DNA of 64,000 bases from Bacteroidota bacterium (GTDB lineage: Bacteria > Bacteroidota > Bacteroidia > UKL13-3). Shown piece after piece: positions 37,093 to 46,618 of this stretch. The position numbers were made by a program, and so were the translations under genes. Below the pieces are notes generated by a model. The model was not told the DNA's origin. It made no database searches and was given only the letters and a program-made list of their open reading frames with translations. The stretch is taken from NCBI GenBank assembly GCA_027491355.1, contig JAIXWI010000031.1, positions 1 to 64,000 on the forward strand. Direction: 5' to 3'. Each line of letters opens with the position of its first letter. Within the stretch, counting starts at the first letter, position 1.

Positions 37093-39009
37093 TTATTCAG
37101 TTTTTTGTTTTTTTAAATCTTTCAGTACTTTGAGTTTTTCTTCTAATCCTTGAATATGCTTTTTAGCAATTTCAATTTTTTGCATCATTTGCTCAGCCAT
37201 TGGGTTTTTTGAATTGCCTGACTTGAAGAATCCTAAATTGTTTTCCCAAGTTTCAATGTCTTTCTTCATACCCTTGATACGCTCATTCAGGATTTTTTCT
37301 TCGCGTTGTAATTTTTGATTGCCATTTGGAGAGCTGGCCAAATGCTCGAATGATTCTTTGTCTTTTTCAAGTCTCATTTCTTTATTGAGCTGCTTGTATT
37401 TACCGTAAAGTTTATCGAGTAATTCGCTGTATTTCTTATGAACGGCATCTTTTGAAGCGTTGGGTACATAGCCTATAGCGCTCCATTCATTTTGAATTTG
37501 TTTAAGGTCTTGAAAAGGATTGCTCAATTCTTGTGTTAACAATGATTCCAATTTTAAAATCAATTGGTTTTTCTGTTCCAAATTTTTCTCTTGTTCATCC
37601 TTAACACTTGCATAACGCTCCGCTTTCTTTTCAAAAAATAAATCACAAGCTGAACGGAATCTTTTCCAAATGGCATCGTTTACTTTATCAGGAGCTGGGC
37701 CAATTTTTTTCCAGCTATCCTGTAATTTTTTCAATTCATCGGTTTGTTTTGCCCAGTCTATAGGTTGATTTGCAATACTTTCAGCTATTTCACACAAACT
37801 TTCTTTTGCTTTTAAGTTGTTGTTTCTTTCAGCATGTAAAGTTTTAAAGAATTGATTTTTATTGTTGTAAAATGCATTCCTTGCTTCTTTGAATTCGTTC
37901 CATACTTGGTCTCTGACAGCCATTGGTACATGTCCAATTTTTTTCCAAGCCTCCATCAACTCATTAGAGATGGTAGTTTTTTCCATCCACTCTTTTATTT
38001 TAATGCTCTTGAAAGAAGAAAGTTCTTTTGCTGAAGCCAGTAATACATTTTTTGCATTTAAATTGGCAGTTCTTTCAGCTTCAACTTCAGCACTTTTAGA
38101 TTTGATGTATTCATAAACTTTGTCAACCTCTGCTTTGAATCGGTTCCAAATATCATCGGATGCTTCTTTTGCAACAGGTCCAATATTTCTCCAATCTTCT
38201 TGTAGTTTTTTTACATTGATAAGGATTTTTTTGATGCTTGTTTCGTCTTTGGTTAAGTTGCTTACTTGTGCAATTAATTCAATTTTTGCGTCTAAGTTTT
38301 TACTTCTATCCAAGTCTTTCAATTCATTGTTGATAGACAAACGATCGTAAAAAATTTCTACCAATACACGGTATCTCTCCCATAGCTCATCAGCGTTTTC
38401 TTTTGGAACATGTTTGATTTTTTTCCAATCAGATTGTAGCTCTTTTAACCTATTGAGTGAACCTGCTGTTTCTTCACCATCGTTCAGTTTTTTTATTTCT
38501 TCTAGAATGGCTTCTTTTTGCTTAAGGTTGGCAACTTTTTCTGCTTCTTGTCTGAGCCTTGCATCCTCTTTCTTTTGCTTGATAGATTTGTATGCAAGTG
38601 AGAATCTTTCTTTGGAGCCATCACCTTTGAACTCAAAACTGTCTTTATCACCCCCTTCTTCCATATATTTCTCTAGGGCTTGGGCTTGTTCTTCCTGCCA
38701 AATATGTTCAAGCGTGGGTTTGATTGCTTTTAAAATTGAAATAGCTTCATTGATTTCTTTTTCTGCAATGGTTGATTCTGCAATTTGAAGGAGTTCTTCT
38801 TTTTTCAAATTTGCAAAATCAGGCAACTCTTCTAAAGAGGCAATTTCATGCTCTTCTTCGCTAAGCTCCATTACCTGATTTTCTGCTACAGGTACTTCAG
38901 ACACAGGGTTTGTGTTTACTTGTGCTGAAGTTTCAACTTCATGAGAGGCTGCATTCAATTCTGTTGAATTTGGCAGGTCATTACTTTTGTTTTCCAACTC
39001 TTGATTCAT
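37093..39009 (-). CDS. DUF349 repeat protein
   Basis: The product has 638 residues, very rich in Lys and Glu and mostly helical, with no signal peptide. An acidic, Ser/Asn/Glu-rich tail of about 60 residues precedes the repeats. I count five DUF349 units of about 70 residues, each centred on a W-x-x-I-G pattern: SDWKKIKHVPKENADELW, DWRNIGPVAKEASDDIW, AWKKIGHVPMAVRDQVW, SWKKIGPAPDKVNDAIW and EWSAIGYVPNASKDAVH. The end is a coiled coil (EEKLKVLKDLKKQKTE). DUF349 proteins are widespread in Bacteroidota with no settled function. On the minus strand a TACCTTTG -7 box lies about 32 bases before the ATG. It is transcribed with the methyltransferase-like gene behind it. Confidence 0.92.
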   Translation of the reverse strand: MNQELENKSNDLPNSTELNAASHEVETSAQVNTNPVSEVPVAENQVMELSEEEHEIASLEELPDFANLKKEELLQIAESTIAEKEINEAISILKAIKPTLEHIWQEEQAQALEKYMEEGGDKDSFEFKGDGSKERFSLAYKSIKQKKEDARLRQEAEKVANLKQKEAILEEIKKLNDGEETAGSLNRLKELQSDWKKIKHVPKENADELWERYRVLVEIFYDRLSINNELKDLDRSKNLDAKIELIAQVSNLTKDETSIKKILINVKKLQEDWRNIGPVAKEASDDIWNRFKAEVDKVYEYIKSKSAEVEAERTANLNAKNVLLASAKELSSFKSIKIKEWMEKTTISNELMEAWKKIGHVPMAVRDQVWNEFKEARNAFYNNKNQFFKTLHAERNNNLKAKESLCEIAESIANQPIDWAKQTDELKKLQDSWKKIGPAPDKVNDAIWKRFRSACDLFFEKKAERYASVKDEQEKNLEQKNQLILKLESLLTQELSNPFQDLKQIQNEWSAIGYVPNASKDAVHKKYSELLDKLYGKYKQLNKEMRLEKDKESFEHLASSPNGNQKLQREEKILNERIKGMKKDIETWENNLGFFKSGNSKNPMAEQMMQKIEIAKKHIQGLEEKLKVLKDLKKQKTE

Positions 39010-39099
39010 TGTTCAATTCAATTGATTTCTTAAAAGGACACCAAAGGTATGGATTAAATCAATAATTTTGCCCTTGAAATTGTTGAAAATAATTATGAT

Positions 39100-39960
39100 A
39101 TGGAGTTGAAAATGATTGAATGCCCAAGAGATGCCATGCAGGGGATGACACATTTTGTGCCAACAAGCATGAAAATAGAGTACTTGAACCAACTTTTGAG
39201 CCTGGGTTTTGATACCTTGGATTGTGGAAGTTTTGTTTCTCCAAAAGCAATTCCTCAAATGAGAGATACTGCTGAAGTTCTCAATTCACTAGACCTTTCA
39301 AATACCCAAACGAAATTATTGGTAATTGCTGCTAATTACAGAGGAGCATTAGAAGCCAGTCAATTTGAACAAGTACATGCCATTGGTTTCCCAATGTCTA
39401 TTTCTCCAACCTTTCAGCTAAGAAATACCAACTCCAGCATAGATGAGGCTTATCATACTGTAGACCAAATTCAACAACTTTGTGTAAAAACCAACAAAAC
39501 CTTAGTTGTGTATTTATCTATGGGTTTTGGAAATCCATATGGAGATGTATGGAATACTGAGTTGACTGCAGAATGGGCTTTGAAGATGAGTCGGCTAGGG
39601 GTTTCAACTATTTCCTTAAGTGATACAGTGGGGTCAGCTCAACTAACAGCAATTAGTAGTTTGTTTCAACTATTGATAAAAGAATTGCCACAGATTGAAT
39701 TTGGGGCCCATTTACATACCAATCCTGCTTTTTTTCAAGAAAAACTTGCCTCAGCTTACAGTGCTGGATGCAGGCGTTTTGATGGAGCAATTAAAGGTTT
39801 TGGCGGTTGTCCGATGGCAAGCGACCAATTAACTGGCAACATGCCAACCGAATTGATGCTCAATTGGATGGAACAAAACCAAATCAATCATGGAATTGAA
39901 ATGAATAAAATGAAAGAAACGCTATTAATGGCAGACCGTGTTTTTAATGCGGTTCATTGA
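39100..39960 (+). CDS. Hydroxymethylglutaryl-CoA lyase
   Basis: The enzyme splits HMG-CoA into acetoacetate and acetyl-CoA, usually ending leucine breakdown. The 286 residues form the HMGL-like TIM barrel. Active-site parts: PRDAMQG with Arg10 and Asp11 (commonly PRDGLQ), [11 protein letters not shown] near 44, the metal histidines His204 and His206 in GAHLHTN, and Cys237 in GFGGCPMA, followed by LTGNMPTE. The MELK start at 39100 fits a minimal family N-terminus, so there is no targeting peptide. None of the other leucine-degradation genes are nearby. A TAATTTTG box lies 29 bases upstream. Its last 17 bases overlap purC on the opposite strand. Confidence 0.92.
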   Translation: MELKMIECPRDAMQGMTHFVPTSMKIEYLNQLLSLGFDTLDCGSFVSPKAIPQMRDTAEVLNSLDLSNTQTKLLVIAANYRGALEASQFEQVHAIGFPMSISPTFQLRNTNSSIDEAYHTVDQIQQLCVKTNKTLVVYLSMGFGNPYGDVWNTELTAEWALKMSRLGVSTISLSDTVGSAQLTAISSLFQLLIKELPQIEFGAHLHTNPAFFQEKLASAYSAGCRRFDGAIKGFGGCPMASDQLTGNMPTELMLNWMEQNQINHGIEMNKMKETLLMADRVFNAVH

Positions 39961-40900
39961 TTTGATTCAATGCAACAGTAATATTGGTTAGTATTCTTTC
40001 TGAAACATTATCATAAGATTGTTTTTGAAACGTTTGTCCACTTACTTTTTCGTAAAGTTCAATGTACCTTTCTGTAACTGAATCAATAAAAGCAGTATCC
40101 ATATTTGGAACTACTTGGTTTTCCTGACCTTGGAAACCGTTTTCAATGAGCCATTTTCTTACAAACTCCTTTGATAATTGTCTTTGTTGCTGGTCTTTAG
40201 ATTGAATTGCCTCATAGGTGTCTGCATAAAAGTATCGGCTAGAATCGGGCGTATGAATTTCATCCATGAGCATGATTTGTCCGTCTTTATGGCCAAATTC
40301 GTATTTGGTGTCGACAAGAATTAAGCCTTGTTTTTGTGCATATTCACTGCCAAATTTAAAAAGTGCTCGGGTGTAGTTTTCTAACTGAATGTAGTCTTTT
40401 TCACTGACAATGCCTTGTGCTATGATTTCTTCTCTTGAGATGTCTTCATCATGTCCTACAGTTGCTTTGATTGTTGGTGTAATAATTGGTGTAGGAAATG
40501 CATCATTTTCTTTTAAACCATCAGGCATTTGAACACCGCAAATGCTTCTTTTTCCTAATTTGTATTCTCTCCATGCATGACCAGACAAATAGCCACGAAT
40601 GACCATTTCAATTGGATAAGGCGTGCAACAATGCCCAATGCTCACATTTGGGTCTGGACTTGATATGAGCCAGTTTGGAACTATTTCTGATGTCAATGTT
40701 AGAAAATGTTTTGCCAATTGATTCAATACTTGCCCTTTGAAAGGAATAGGAGCTGGAAGCACCACATCAAATGCAGAAATTCTATCGCAGGCTACCATTA
40801 CCAGCAAGTTGTCTTTTATGGTATAAACATCTCTTACTTTTCCTCTGTAAAATTTTGTTTGAGTGGGTAAACTAAAATTGGTTTCTACTAATGCTTTCAT
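39944..40900 (-). CDS. purC: Phosphoribosylaminoimidazole-succinocarboxamide synthase (SAICAR synthase)
   Basis: PurC joins CAIR and aspartate with ATP in de novo purine synthesis. The 318 residues are the longer form of the enzyme with a two-part fold. Seen: [26 protein letters not shown] split around 19-43, [35 protein letters not shown]-like [11 protein letters not shown] and [13 protein letters not shown]. These are the ATP-binding and catalytic landmarks. The gene follows phoH after 11 bases on the minus strand, probably one transcript; no metabolic link to phoH is apparent. Confidence 0.96.
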   Translation of the reverse strand: MKALVETNFSLPTQTKFYRGKVRDVYTIKDNLLVMVACDRISAFDVVLPAPIPFKGQVLNQLAKHFLTLTSEIVPNWLISSPDPNVSIGHCCTPYPIEMVIRGYLSGHAWREYKLGKRSICGVQMPDGLKENDAFPTPIITPTIKATVGHDEDISREEIIAQGIVSEKDYIQLENYTRALFKFGSEYAQKQGLILVDTKYEFGHKDGQIMLMDEIHTPDSSRYFYADTYEAIQSKDQQQRQLSKEFVRKWLIENGFQGQENQVVPNMDTAFIDSVTERYIELYEKVSGQTFQKQSYDNVSERILTNITVALNQINEPH

Positions 40901-40911
40901 TTGCTTGGATC

Positions 40912-41895
40912 TTATGGATTGTTTTCTTTGATTTCTTTGGGTTTGCCTTCATAGGCCTTGATAATGTCTTTAACCAATTTATGTCTGACAACATCTTCAA
41001 AATTAAGGTATGCAAATTCTATTCCTTTGATGCCTTTTAAAATTTGAACAGCTTTTAACAAGCCGGATTGTGATTGTTTAGGTAAATCTATTTGGGTTAA
41101 ATCGCCTGTAATGATAAATTTTGCACTTGGTCCCATTCGGGTTAAGAACATTTTCAATTGCAAATCCGTTGCATTTTGTGCTTCATCCAAAATTACATAG
41201 GCATTGTCCAAAGTTCTGCCTCTCATAAAGGCCATTGGGGCAATTTCTATTACTCTTGTTTCAATGTATGATTTCAACTTATCAGCAGGTATCATGTCAT
41301 CAAGTGCATCGTACAGTGGTCTCAAATAGGGATCTATTTTTTCTTTTAAATCTCCGGGTAAAAAACCAAGGTTTTCACCGGCTTCAACAGCGGGTCTTGC
41401 TAAAATTATTCTTTTTATTTCTTTTGCTTTTAAAGCTTTCACGGCCAAAGCAACTGCTGTATATGTTTTTCCAGTTCCAGCAGGTCCAATTGCAAAAACT
41501 ACATCATTTTTTTCAAGTGCTTTCACCATTTTTAATTGGTTTGGCGTTTTAGCTCGGATAACTTTACCATTATTGCCATACAGAATAATTGCAGCATTTG
41601 ACTGTCCTGAAGTTTCATTTTTAGGTAAAACTGTGTTTGTAATGACTCCACTCAAAATGGCATCTACTTGAGCATCTGTGATGATACCAAATTGTTCAAC
41701 AATCCTAGCCATCTCATTTATTTTTTCTTCAAACAGTACAATGTCAAATGCATCGCCTGAAAGACTCAATACATCTCCTCTTGCCACTATTTTAAGATTT
41801 GGAAAGTTTAATTGAAGTGTTTTTAAATGAATGTGATTAGGGCCAAATATGGCTGTTGCATCAAATTCTGAGAGACTTATTTCTTTGTTGTTCAA
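40912..41895 (-). CDS. phoH: PhoH family ATPase (TTG start)
   Basis: The product has 327 residues and an AAA-like/SF1-type P-loop domain: Walker [15 protein letters not shown] near 134, [36 protein letters not shown], the Walker [10 protein letters not shown] and [11 protein letters not shown] short N-terminal RNA-binding-like region precedes it ([12 protein letters not shown]). PhoH proteins are linked to RNA metabolism and phosphate stress and resemble the ATPase half of the PhoH-type RNA helicases. The start codon is TTG: upstream of it the frame meets a stop within six codons and no ATG or GTG lies between. It diverges from the SAM hydroxide adenosyltransferase gene, which also starts with TTG. 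Confidence 0.93.
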   Translation of the reverse strand: MNNKEISLSEFDATAIFGPNHIHLKTLQLNFPNLKIVARGDVLSLSGDAFDIVLFEEKINEMARIVEQFGIITDAQVDAILSGVITNTVLPKNETSGQSNAAIILYGNNGKVIRAKTPNQLKMVKALEKNDVVFAIGPAGTGKTYTAVALAVKALKAKEIKRIILARPAVEAGENLGFLPGDLKEKIDPYLRPLYDALDDMIPADKLKSYIETRVIEIAPMAFMRGRTLDNAYVILDEAQNATDLQLKMFLTRMGPSAKFIITGDLTQIDLPKQSQSGLLKAVQILKGIKGIEFAYLNFEDVVRHKLVKDIIKAYEGKPKEIKENNP

Positions 41896-41947
41896 ATTAT
41901 CGTTTGCTATTTATTATTTTGCACGAAAATAATAAAATCATTTCGCT

Positions 41948-42739
41948 TTGGCTATTATTACTTTAACTTCCGATTATGGTTCGGGTAGTCATTACATTGG
42001 CTCCCTTAAGGGAGCTATTTTGAGTAAGATTCCTAATGCACAAATTATAGACATTTCTCACCAAACAGAGCAATACAACCACGAACAATTGGCTTATGTA
42101 TTGGCTAGTGTTTACAAAAACTTTCCAAAAGGAACTTGGCATTTGCTTGCCATTGATACCTCTGTGTTTTTACACAAACAAATTTTAATCATAGAACACG
42201 AAGGCCATTATTTTATTGGTGCTGACAACACAGTATTTAATTTCTTATTTCTAGAGAAGCCAAGTAAAATTTACAGATTGGTATTGAAACCTGCCGACGA
42301 GAAAGCACTATTTCCTGAAAAAAACATATTTGTTGATGCCATTGCTCAATTTGTTAAAAAAGGTGATCTAAAAGGCATAGTAGAACCTGCTCAAATCAAC
42401 AGAGATGTGATGGTTCACGCTCCTTTTTATGAAGGAAACTTACTCAGGGGCAGAGTCATATTTGTAGATTCTTTTGACAACGCCCATACCAATATTAGTA
42501 AAAGTATTTTTGATGAATGTATTGGTGATTCAGCTTTCAAAATTCATTTATGGAAACGGAGTCGTTTAGATATAATTTCTTCGAGCTATCAGCCTAATAG
42601 GGATGGAGAAGAAGTTGCTGTATTTAATTCCAATGGCTTTTTAGAAATAGGTATGTCAAGAGGGAGAGGAGCTCAATTAATGGGTTTGAGTGCAGGTTCA
42701 AAGATTTTGATAGAAAAAATAAATAGAGATGATTCATAG
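41948..42739 (+). CDS. SAM hydroxide adenosyltransferase (DUF62/chlorinase-fluorinase fold)
   Basis: The product has 263 residues. It begins AIITLTSDYGSG with the conserved Asp9 of the DUF62 fold, followed by GSLKGAILSKIPNAQIIDISHQ in two segments and WHLLAIDTSV. The C-terminal beta-barrel has GRVIFVDSFDNAHTNI, FNSNGFLEIG and GAQLMGLSAG. Enzymes of this family split S-adenosylmethionine with hydroxide into adenosine and methionine; the fluorinase relatives use halide. The start is a TTG: an in-frame stop lies at 41933-41935 and no ATG is in between. It overlaps the following ABM-domain gene by 11 bases, so the two are coupled. Confidence 0.88.
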   Translation: MAIITLTSDYGSGSHYIGSLKGAILSKIPNAQIIDISHQTEQYNHEQLAYVLASVYKNFPKGTWHLLAIDTSVFLHKQILIIEHEGHYFIGADNTVFNFLFLEKPSKIYRLVLKPADEKALFPEKNIFVDAIAQFVKKGDLKGIVEPAQINRDVMVHAPFYEGNLLRGRVIFVDSFDNAHTNISKSIFDECIGDSAFKIHLWKRSRLDIISSSYQPNRDGEEVAVFNSNGFLEIGMSRGRGAQLMGLSAGSKILIEKINRDDS

Positions 42740-43025
42740 ATTCGTGAAAATGACTTTCAGGCCTGAGGCCATTAACCAATTCAGGCTAGTTTTTGATGCC
42801 TCCAAAGAACACATTGCCGCTTTTCCAGGCTGTGTTGGTTTAAAGTTAATTCAAGATACATCCAATGAAAACATACTTTATACTTACAGTCAATGGCTTC
42901 AAACAACTGATTTAGAGGCATACAGGTCGTCAGAATTGTTTCAAAACACTTGGGCTCAAACCAAAGTATTATTTGCCGAGAAGGCACAAGCTTGGAGTAC
43001 AATTGTACTTGACAATGTAAAGTGA
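42729..43025 (+). CDS. Small antibiotic-biosynthesis-monooxygenase (ABM) family protein
   Basis: The 98-residue protein has the dimeric ferredoxin-like ABM fold: VKMTFRPEAINQFRLVFDASK as first strand and helix in two parts, AFPGCVGLKLIQD, ILYTYSQWLQTTDLEAY and LFQNTWAQTKVLFAEKA with the conserved Trp and helix. ABM proteins include quinol monooxygenases and heme-degrading enzymes; most small ones have no assigned substrate. The gene starts inside the last codons of the SAM hydroxide adenosyltransferase gene (11-base overlap), indicating translational coupling. No heme or substrate residues can be assigned with confidence. Confidence 0.78.
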   Translation: MIHRFVKMTFRPEAINQFRLVFDASKEHIAAFPGCVGLKLIQDTSNENILYTYSQWLQTTDLEAYRSSELFQNTWAQTKVLFAEKAQAWSTIVLDNVK

Positions 43026-43133
43026 AACCCTGTATAAAGAAAAGGCTTATCCACAAAATATTAACATTTTTTACTAGACTTCACATTTTTTTTGGTTATT
43101 TTTGAGAAATTATCTCAGACATAACCAGCTTTC

Positions 43134-45713
43134 ATGAAAAGACTTTTAGTCGTTTTCTTATTTTTGGCAACTACAGTTGCAACTGCTAAGCCGCTCGATT
43201 CATTGCGTTTAGAATTGAAGCAAGGTAAAAAGTTTATTGTTTACCGTGTTTTGAAAGGTGAAAGCATTGAAGACATTGCCTTGAAGTATGAGACCGAGGA
43301 ATCTACTTTGTTATCAATGAATCCTTTGATTCAAACAGAAGTAAAGCCTGGTCAGATTATTAAAATACCATTGAATATTGATAAGTATGGAGATGTTCCT
43401 GTTCCAGAGGTAAAACCTATTGAATACATGGCACTTCCTTTGGCTAGTAGCTTACCCCCACCAAGTCAAAAGCAATTGCCCTCTAAGCAACTAATGACCA
43501 CAACAGCAGCAATACCTGTTGAAGTAAAACAAACCCCGGCACCTGTAGTAGCAATCCCTTCCAAGCCTAAATCTTCTGAGCCTGTAGTTTTAGGCGAACC
43601 CATAGCCGTTACTGTTAAGGCAGATGTAGCTTCAAATCAAACGAGCACAACCCCAATAAAAACAATACCAGAGCCACAGGCGCCTAAAGTAGCTGTACAA
43701 GAAGTTCCCAAGCAAGAAATAAAGGCTCCAATTGTTCAGCCGCCCATTTCAAAGCCAATTGTTGTAGAACAAACACCTGTTCAACAAAAATTGCTTGATA
43801 AAAAGCCTGCGGAAGTTCCAAATGTTCCTCCTCAACCCATTGCTGTAAAAGAAGCGCAAGTAGCAGTCATTCCTAAAAATATTATACCTGTTGAAACAAA
43901 ACCTCAAAGTGTTTCAACCCCAACTCCAATAGCTGTTACTCAAGTAGCACAAGTACCTTTACCTGAAGATACAATTAAAATGGCAGCCATTAATAGAATT
44001 CAGGCACAAAGTCCATCAGAATTATCAAGCAAAGGCATACATCCATTGGTGGTAAAGTCTATTCGCCCGCTGGCAAATGTCAATTCTAAGCCCAATGTTA
44101 TGCCACGCAAATCGGGTGGATATAGAGCTAAATTACAACAAGAGTTAGACAACAAAGAAATGTTGGCTTTGCAACAACCTGTCAAAACTCAAGAACCGGT
44201 TCAACAAGCTCAACCTATTGCTGAGGTTGCACCTGCAGCTACAGAAGTAGTAGCACCAGCAGTAGTTGCTCAAACCAAACCCGCCCCATCCATTGTTCAA
44301 AAAAGAGATACGGTTTCAATGGAGTTAATAGACAAAGTAATTGCAACCCAACAATCCAATACACAACCCAAACCAGTTAGTGCAGAAAAACCTATCACAC
44401 AACCCAAAAAGTTGGTCAAGAATTCAGTTATTTCAGGTAGAACAACAGATAAATTGATTCCTAAAGAAAACCAAGTTGCTGCTGATTATATCACTGATGT
44501 ATACGACAAAAAAGGTGATTTAAAAATTGCTCAAGACCTTTCAATACTCAAAGATACCATTGCTCAAAATGAGGAGAAGGCATTACAAATATATGTGGTT
44601 ACAGAACCTCAAACAGTAAAGAAATTAGCAGCTATTCTTAAGATAGATCCAAAACTCATCTATGATGCCAATGATTTTAGTTCACCTAATTTGTGGCCTG
44701 GTCAAAAAATATGGATACCAGAGGGTGCTGCAGCTATTGAAACCACAGTGAGTCATTTGAATGAAAGTCAAAAAGCACAGAAAGCAAAAAGGAACAGTAA
44801 TTTGAATCAGATTATCAAAGAAGAAAATGATGAAGAAGGATTTTCAGCGGTTGATTTAGAAACAGATTCTTTTGTTGTTAAAAATGAGCCTAAAGAGTTA
44901 CTTGCTGAAATAGAAAATGTGGAATTGATTGACTCATCAGATTATAGACCTGACCTAGATAAATTACGAATTGGGGTCGGTGTTCAAACATCACAACACA
45001 TTTTTGTTGATAGAGAAATAGATACAACCATTGCAAAGCATTACGGTGAAATAGGGGAGGTAGGTGTTAGAATTCTCAATGATTTTAGTTTTTATGATGA
45101 CAATGCCATCACTTATTCAGCTATAGATTTCAGAGAACAACATTTAGCGGTAGATGAATGGGCTGTTAATGCAGCAGATAGCAATGCAACTTATTTCAAA
45201 AAAGAATCAAGTAAGCAAGGACCTGGTGACAGGCAATTTACCCATGTTGTAAAAGATGGTGAGACTTTATTATCAATTGCAAAAAAATACGATGTCACCC
45301 AATCAGACATTGCTAATTGGAACAATTTAATGAAATACAGGCTCAGAATTGGTCAAGAACTTATTGTGAATCAAAGCAGAGGTAAGCTTTCATACTACGA
45401 AAGAGCTCTTGAAAAAAACCAAAACAAAACGGTATTGCCTGTTGAACTTTCTGATTTGAAACAAAACGGATTGGCTTATTTTAATCCATCTGATAAACTC
45501 AAAGGTGTATTGATGAACAATGTTCCTGTAGGAAAGTGGATTCAAATACATAACAATGATAAATTCAAAAAGCGTGTAGTTCAGGTATTGGGTCCTTTAC
45601 CAAACAATGCGCCTAAAGACTGTTTGTTGATGCTTGATAAGTACACAGCTTCAAACCTTGAAATTAAAAACATTACATCTAGGGTTTCAGTTAATGTTGC
45701 TGAAATAAGATAA
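43134..45713 (+). CDS. LysM protein with long Pro/Val-rich linker and DPBB-like C-terminus
   Basis: The product has 859 residues. A signal peptide ends TVATAKP. LysM 1 covers about 35-85 (VYRVLKGESIEDIALKYETEE). From about 95 to 470 runs a low-complexity linker rich in Pro, Val, Lys and Gln, probably stretching through the periplasm or wall. LysM 2, less regular, lies near 481-535 (VVTEPQTVKKLAAIL). A charged segment follows, then a clear LysM 3 near 701-750 (HVVKDGETLLSIAKKY, LRIGQELIVNQ). The last 80 residues, with GLAYFNPSDKLKGVL and VVQVLGPLPNN, resemble a double-psi beta-barrel as in RlpA, though the catalytic Asp is not obvious to me. It should bind peptidoglycan. A TATTTTTG box lies 29 bases upstream. 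The GT2 gene begins in its stop codon. Confidence 0.85.
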   Translation: MKRLLVVFLFLATTVATAKPLDSLRLELKQGKKFIVYRVLKGESIEDIALKYETEESTLLSMNPLIQTEVKPGQIIKIPLNIDKYGDVPVPEVKPIEYMALPLASSLPPPSQKQLPSKQLMTTTAAIPVEVKQTPAPVVAIPSKPKSSEPVVLGEPIAVTVKADVASNQTSTTPIKTIPEPQAPKVAVQEVPKQEIKAPIVQPPISKPIVVEQTPVQQKLLDKKPAEVPNVPPQPIAVKEAQVAVIPKNIIPVETKPQSVSTPTPIAVTQVAQVPLPEDTIKMAAINRIQAQSPSELSSKGIHPLVVKSIRPLANVNSKPNVMPRKSGGYRAKLQQELDNKEMLALQQPVKTQEPVQQAQPIAEVAPAATEVVAPAVVAQTKPAPSIVQKRDTVSMELIDKVIATQQSNTQPKPVSAEKPITQPKKLVKNSVISGRTTDKLIPKENQVAADYITDVYDKKGDLKIAQDLSILKDTIAQNEEKALQIYVVTEPQTVKKLAAILKIDPKLIYDANDFSSPNLWPGQKIWIPEGAAAIETTVSHLNESQKAQKAKRNSNLNQIIKEENDEEGFSAVDLETDSFVVKNEPKELLAEIENVELIDSSDYRPDLDKLRIGVGVQTSQHIFVDREIDTTIAKHYGEIGEVGVRILNDFSFYDDNAITYSAIDFREQHLAVDEWAVNAADSNATYFKKESSKQGPGDRQFTHVVKDGETLLSIAKKYDVTQSDIANWNNLMKYRLRIGQELIVNQSRGKLSYYERALEKNQNKTVLPVELSDLKQNGLAYFNPSDKLKGVLMNNVPVGKWIQIHNNDKFKKRVVQVLGPLPNNAPKDCLLMLDKYTASNLEIKNITSRVSVNVAEIR

Positions 45714-46618
45714 TGGATGCAGTATTCTCTATTCCACCAATTTCGATACATCCAAATGGAATTGAAAAACAAAATCTTTTGTTTTCAATTTTAATACCTA
45801 GTTGGAACAATTTAGCCTTGCTGAAAATTTGTACTGATAGCATTGTTAAAAATAGTAGGTACAAGCACCAAATCATTATACATGTAAATGAATCCAAAGA
45901 TGGAACCCTTGAATGGGTAAAATCAGAAGGGTACGACTATACCTTTTCCTCATTAAACGCAGGCGTTTGTGCTTCATTGAATGCAGCATCAAAACTTGTA
46001 AACACCAATTATATTGTATACCTAAATGATGACATGTATGTATGCCCTGATTGGGATGCCCATTTGTTCAATGTAATCCAAACTAGAAAAGACGATTTGT
46101 TTTATTACTCAGCTACCATGATTGAGCATGAGTTCAGTAAAAGCAAAGCTGTTTTATCACCTCATGATTTTGGGAATTTGCCTGAAAATTTTAAAGAAAA
46201 AGAGTTACTGGATTTTATTACAAATGATTTGAAAAGTAACGATTGGTTCGGTGCTTGTTGGCCACCAAGTATCTGCTCAAAAAGAGTATGGGATTTAGTA
46301 GGGGGCTACGATGAAAAATACAGTCCTGGATTTTATTCAGATCCAGATTTTGGAATGAAATGTTGGCAATTGGGAATTAGAGATTTCAGAGGAATTGGCA
46401 ATAGCTTGGTTTATCATTTTAAATCAAAATCTACACAAAGAGTTATCAGAAACAATGGCAGAAAATATTTCGCCCAAAAATGGGGAATTCCTGCATCTTA
46501 TTTTTACAATAACGTTTTAAAAATGGGAAGAAAGTTTCGAACAGATCACCAATTGCAATTACACAAAAATATAGCCTATTGGATAGCAAGAATAAAGGCA
46601 GCATATTTCATCAAATAA
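45713..46618 (+). CDS. Glycosyltransferase family 2
   Basis: The 301-residue cytosolic or membrane-associated enzyme has the GT-A fold. The nucleotide-binding start is FSILIPSWNNLALL, then IIIHVNESKDGTLEWV, SSLNAGVCASLNAAS and the metal-binding DxD-type IVYLNDDMYV near 105. The acceptor-side VWDLVGGYDEKYSPGF and SDPDFGMKCWQLG follow. It transfers a sugar from a nucleotide donor to a saccharide, probably in surface polysaccharide or glycoprotein synthesis. Its ATG overlaps the LysM gene stop (TAATG), so the two are translationally coupled, linking it to the cell envelope. Donor and acceptor are unknown. It overlaps bshB1 by eight bases, tail to tail. Confidence 0.92.
   Translation: MDAVFSIPPISIHPNGIEKQNLLFSILIPSWNNLALLKICTDSIVKNSRYKHQIIIHVNESKDGTLEWVKSEGYDYTFSSLNAGVCASLNAASKLVNTNYIVYLNDDMYVCPDWDAHLFNVIQTRKDDLFYYSATMIEHEFSKSKAVLSPHDFGNLPENFKEKELLDFITNDLKSNDWFGACWPPSICSKRVWDLVGGYDEKYSPGFYSDPDFGMKCWQLGIRDFRGIGNSLVYHFKSKSTQRVIRNNGRKYFAQKWGIPASYFYNNVLKMGRKFRTDHQLQLHKNIAYWIARIKAAYFIK

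Noticed and set aside
38414-38788. 124-codon plus-strand frame inside the DUF349 gene
   Set aside because: Ser/Leu/Phe-rich composition is that of the complement of Lys/Glu-rich repeats; no signal or domain.
43520-44430. Repeat-like Pro/Val/Lys-rich DNA as a tandem repeat array
   Set aside because: It is low-complexity coding sequence of the LysM protein linker with no exact unit repeated at fixed spacing.
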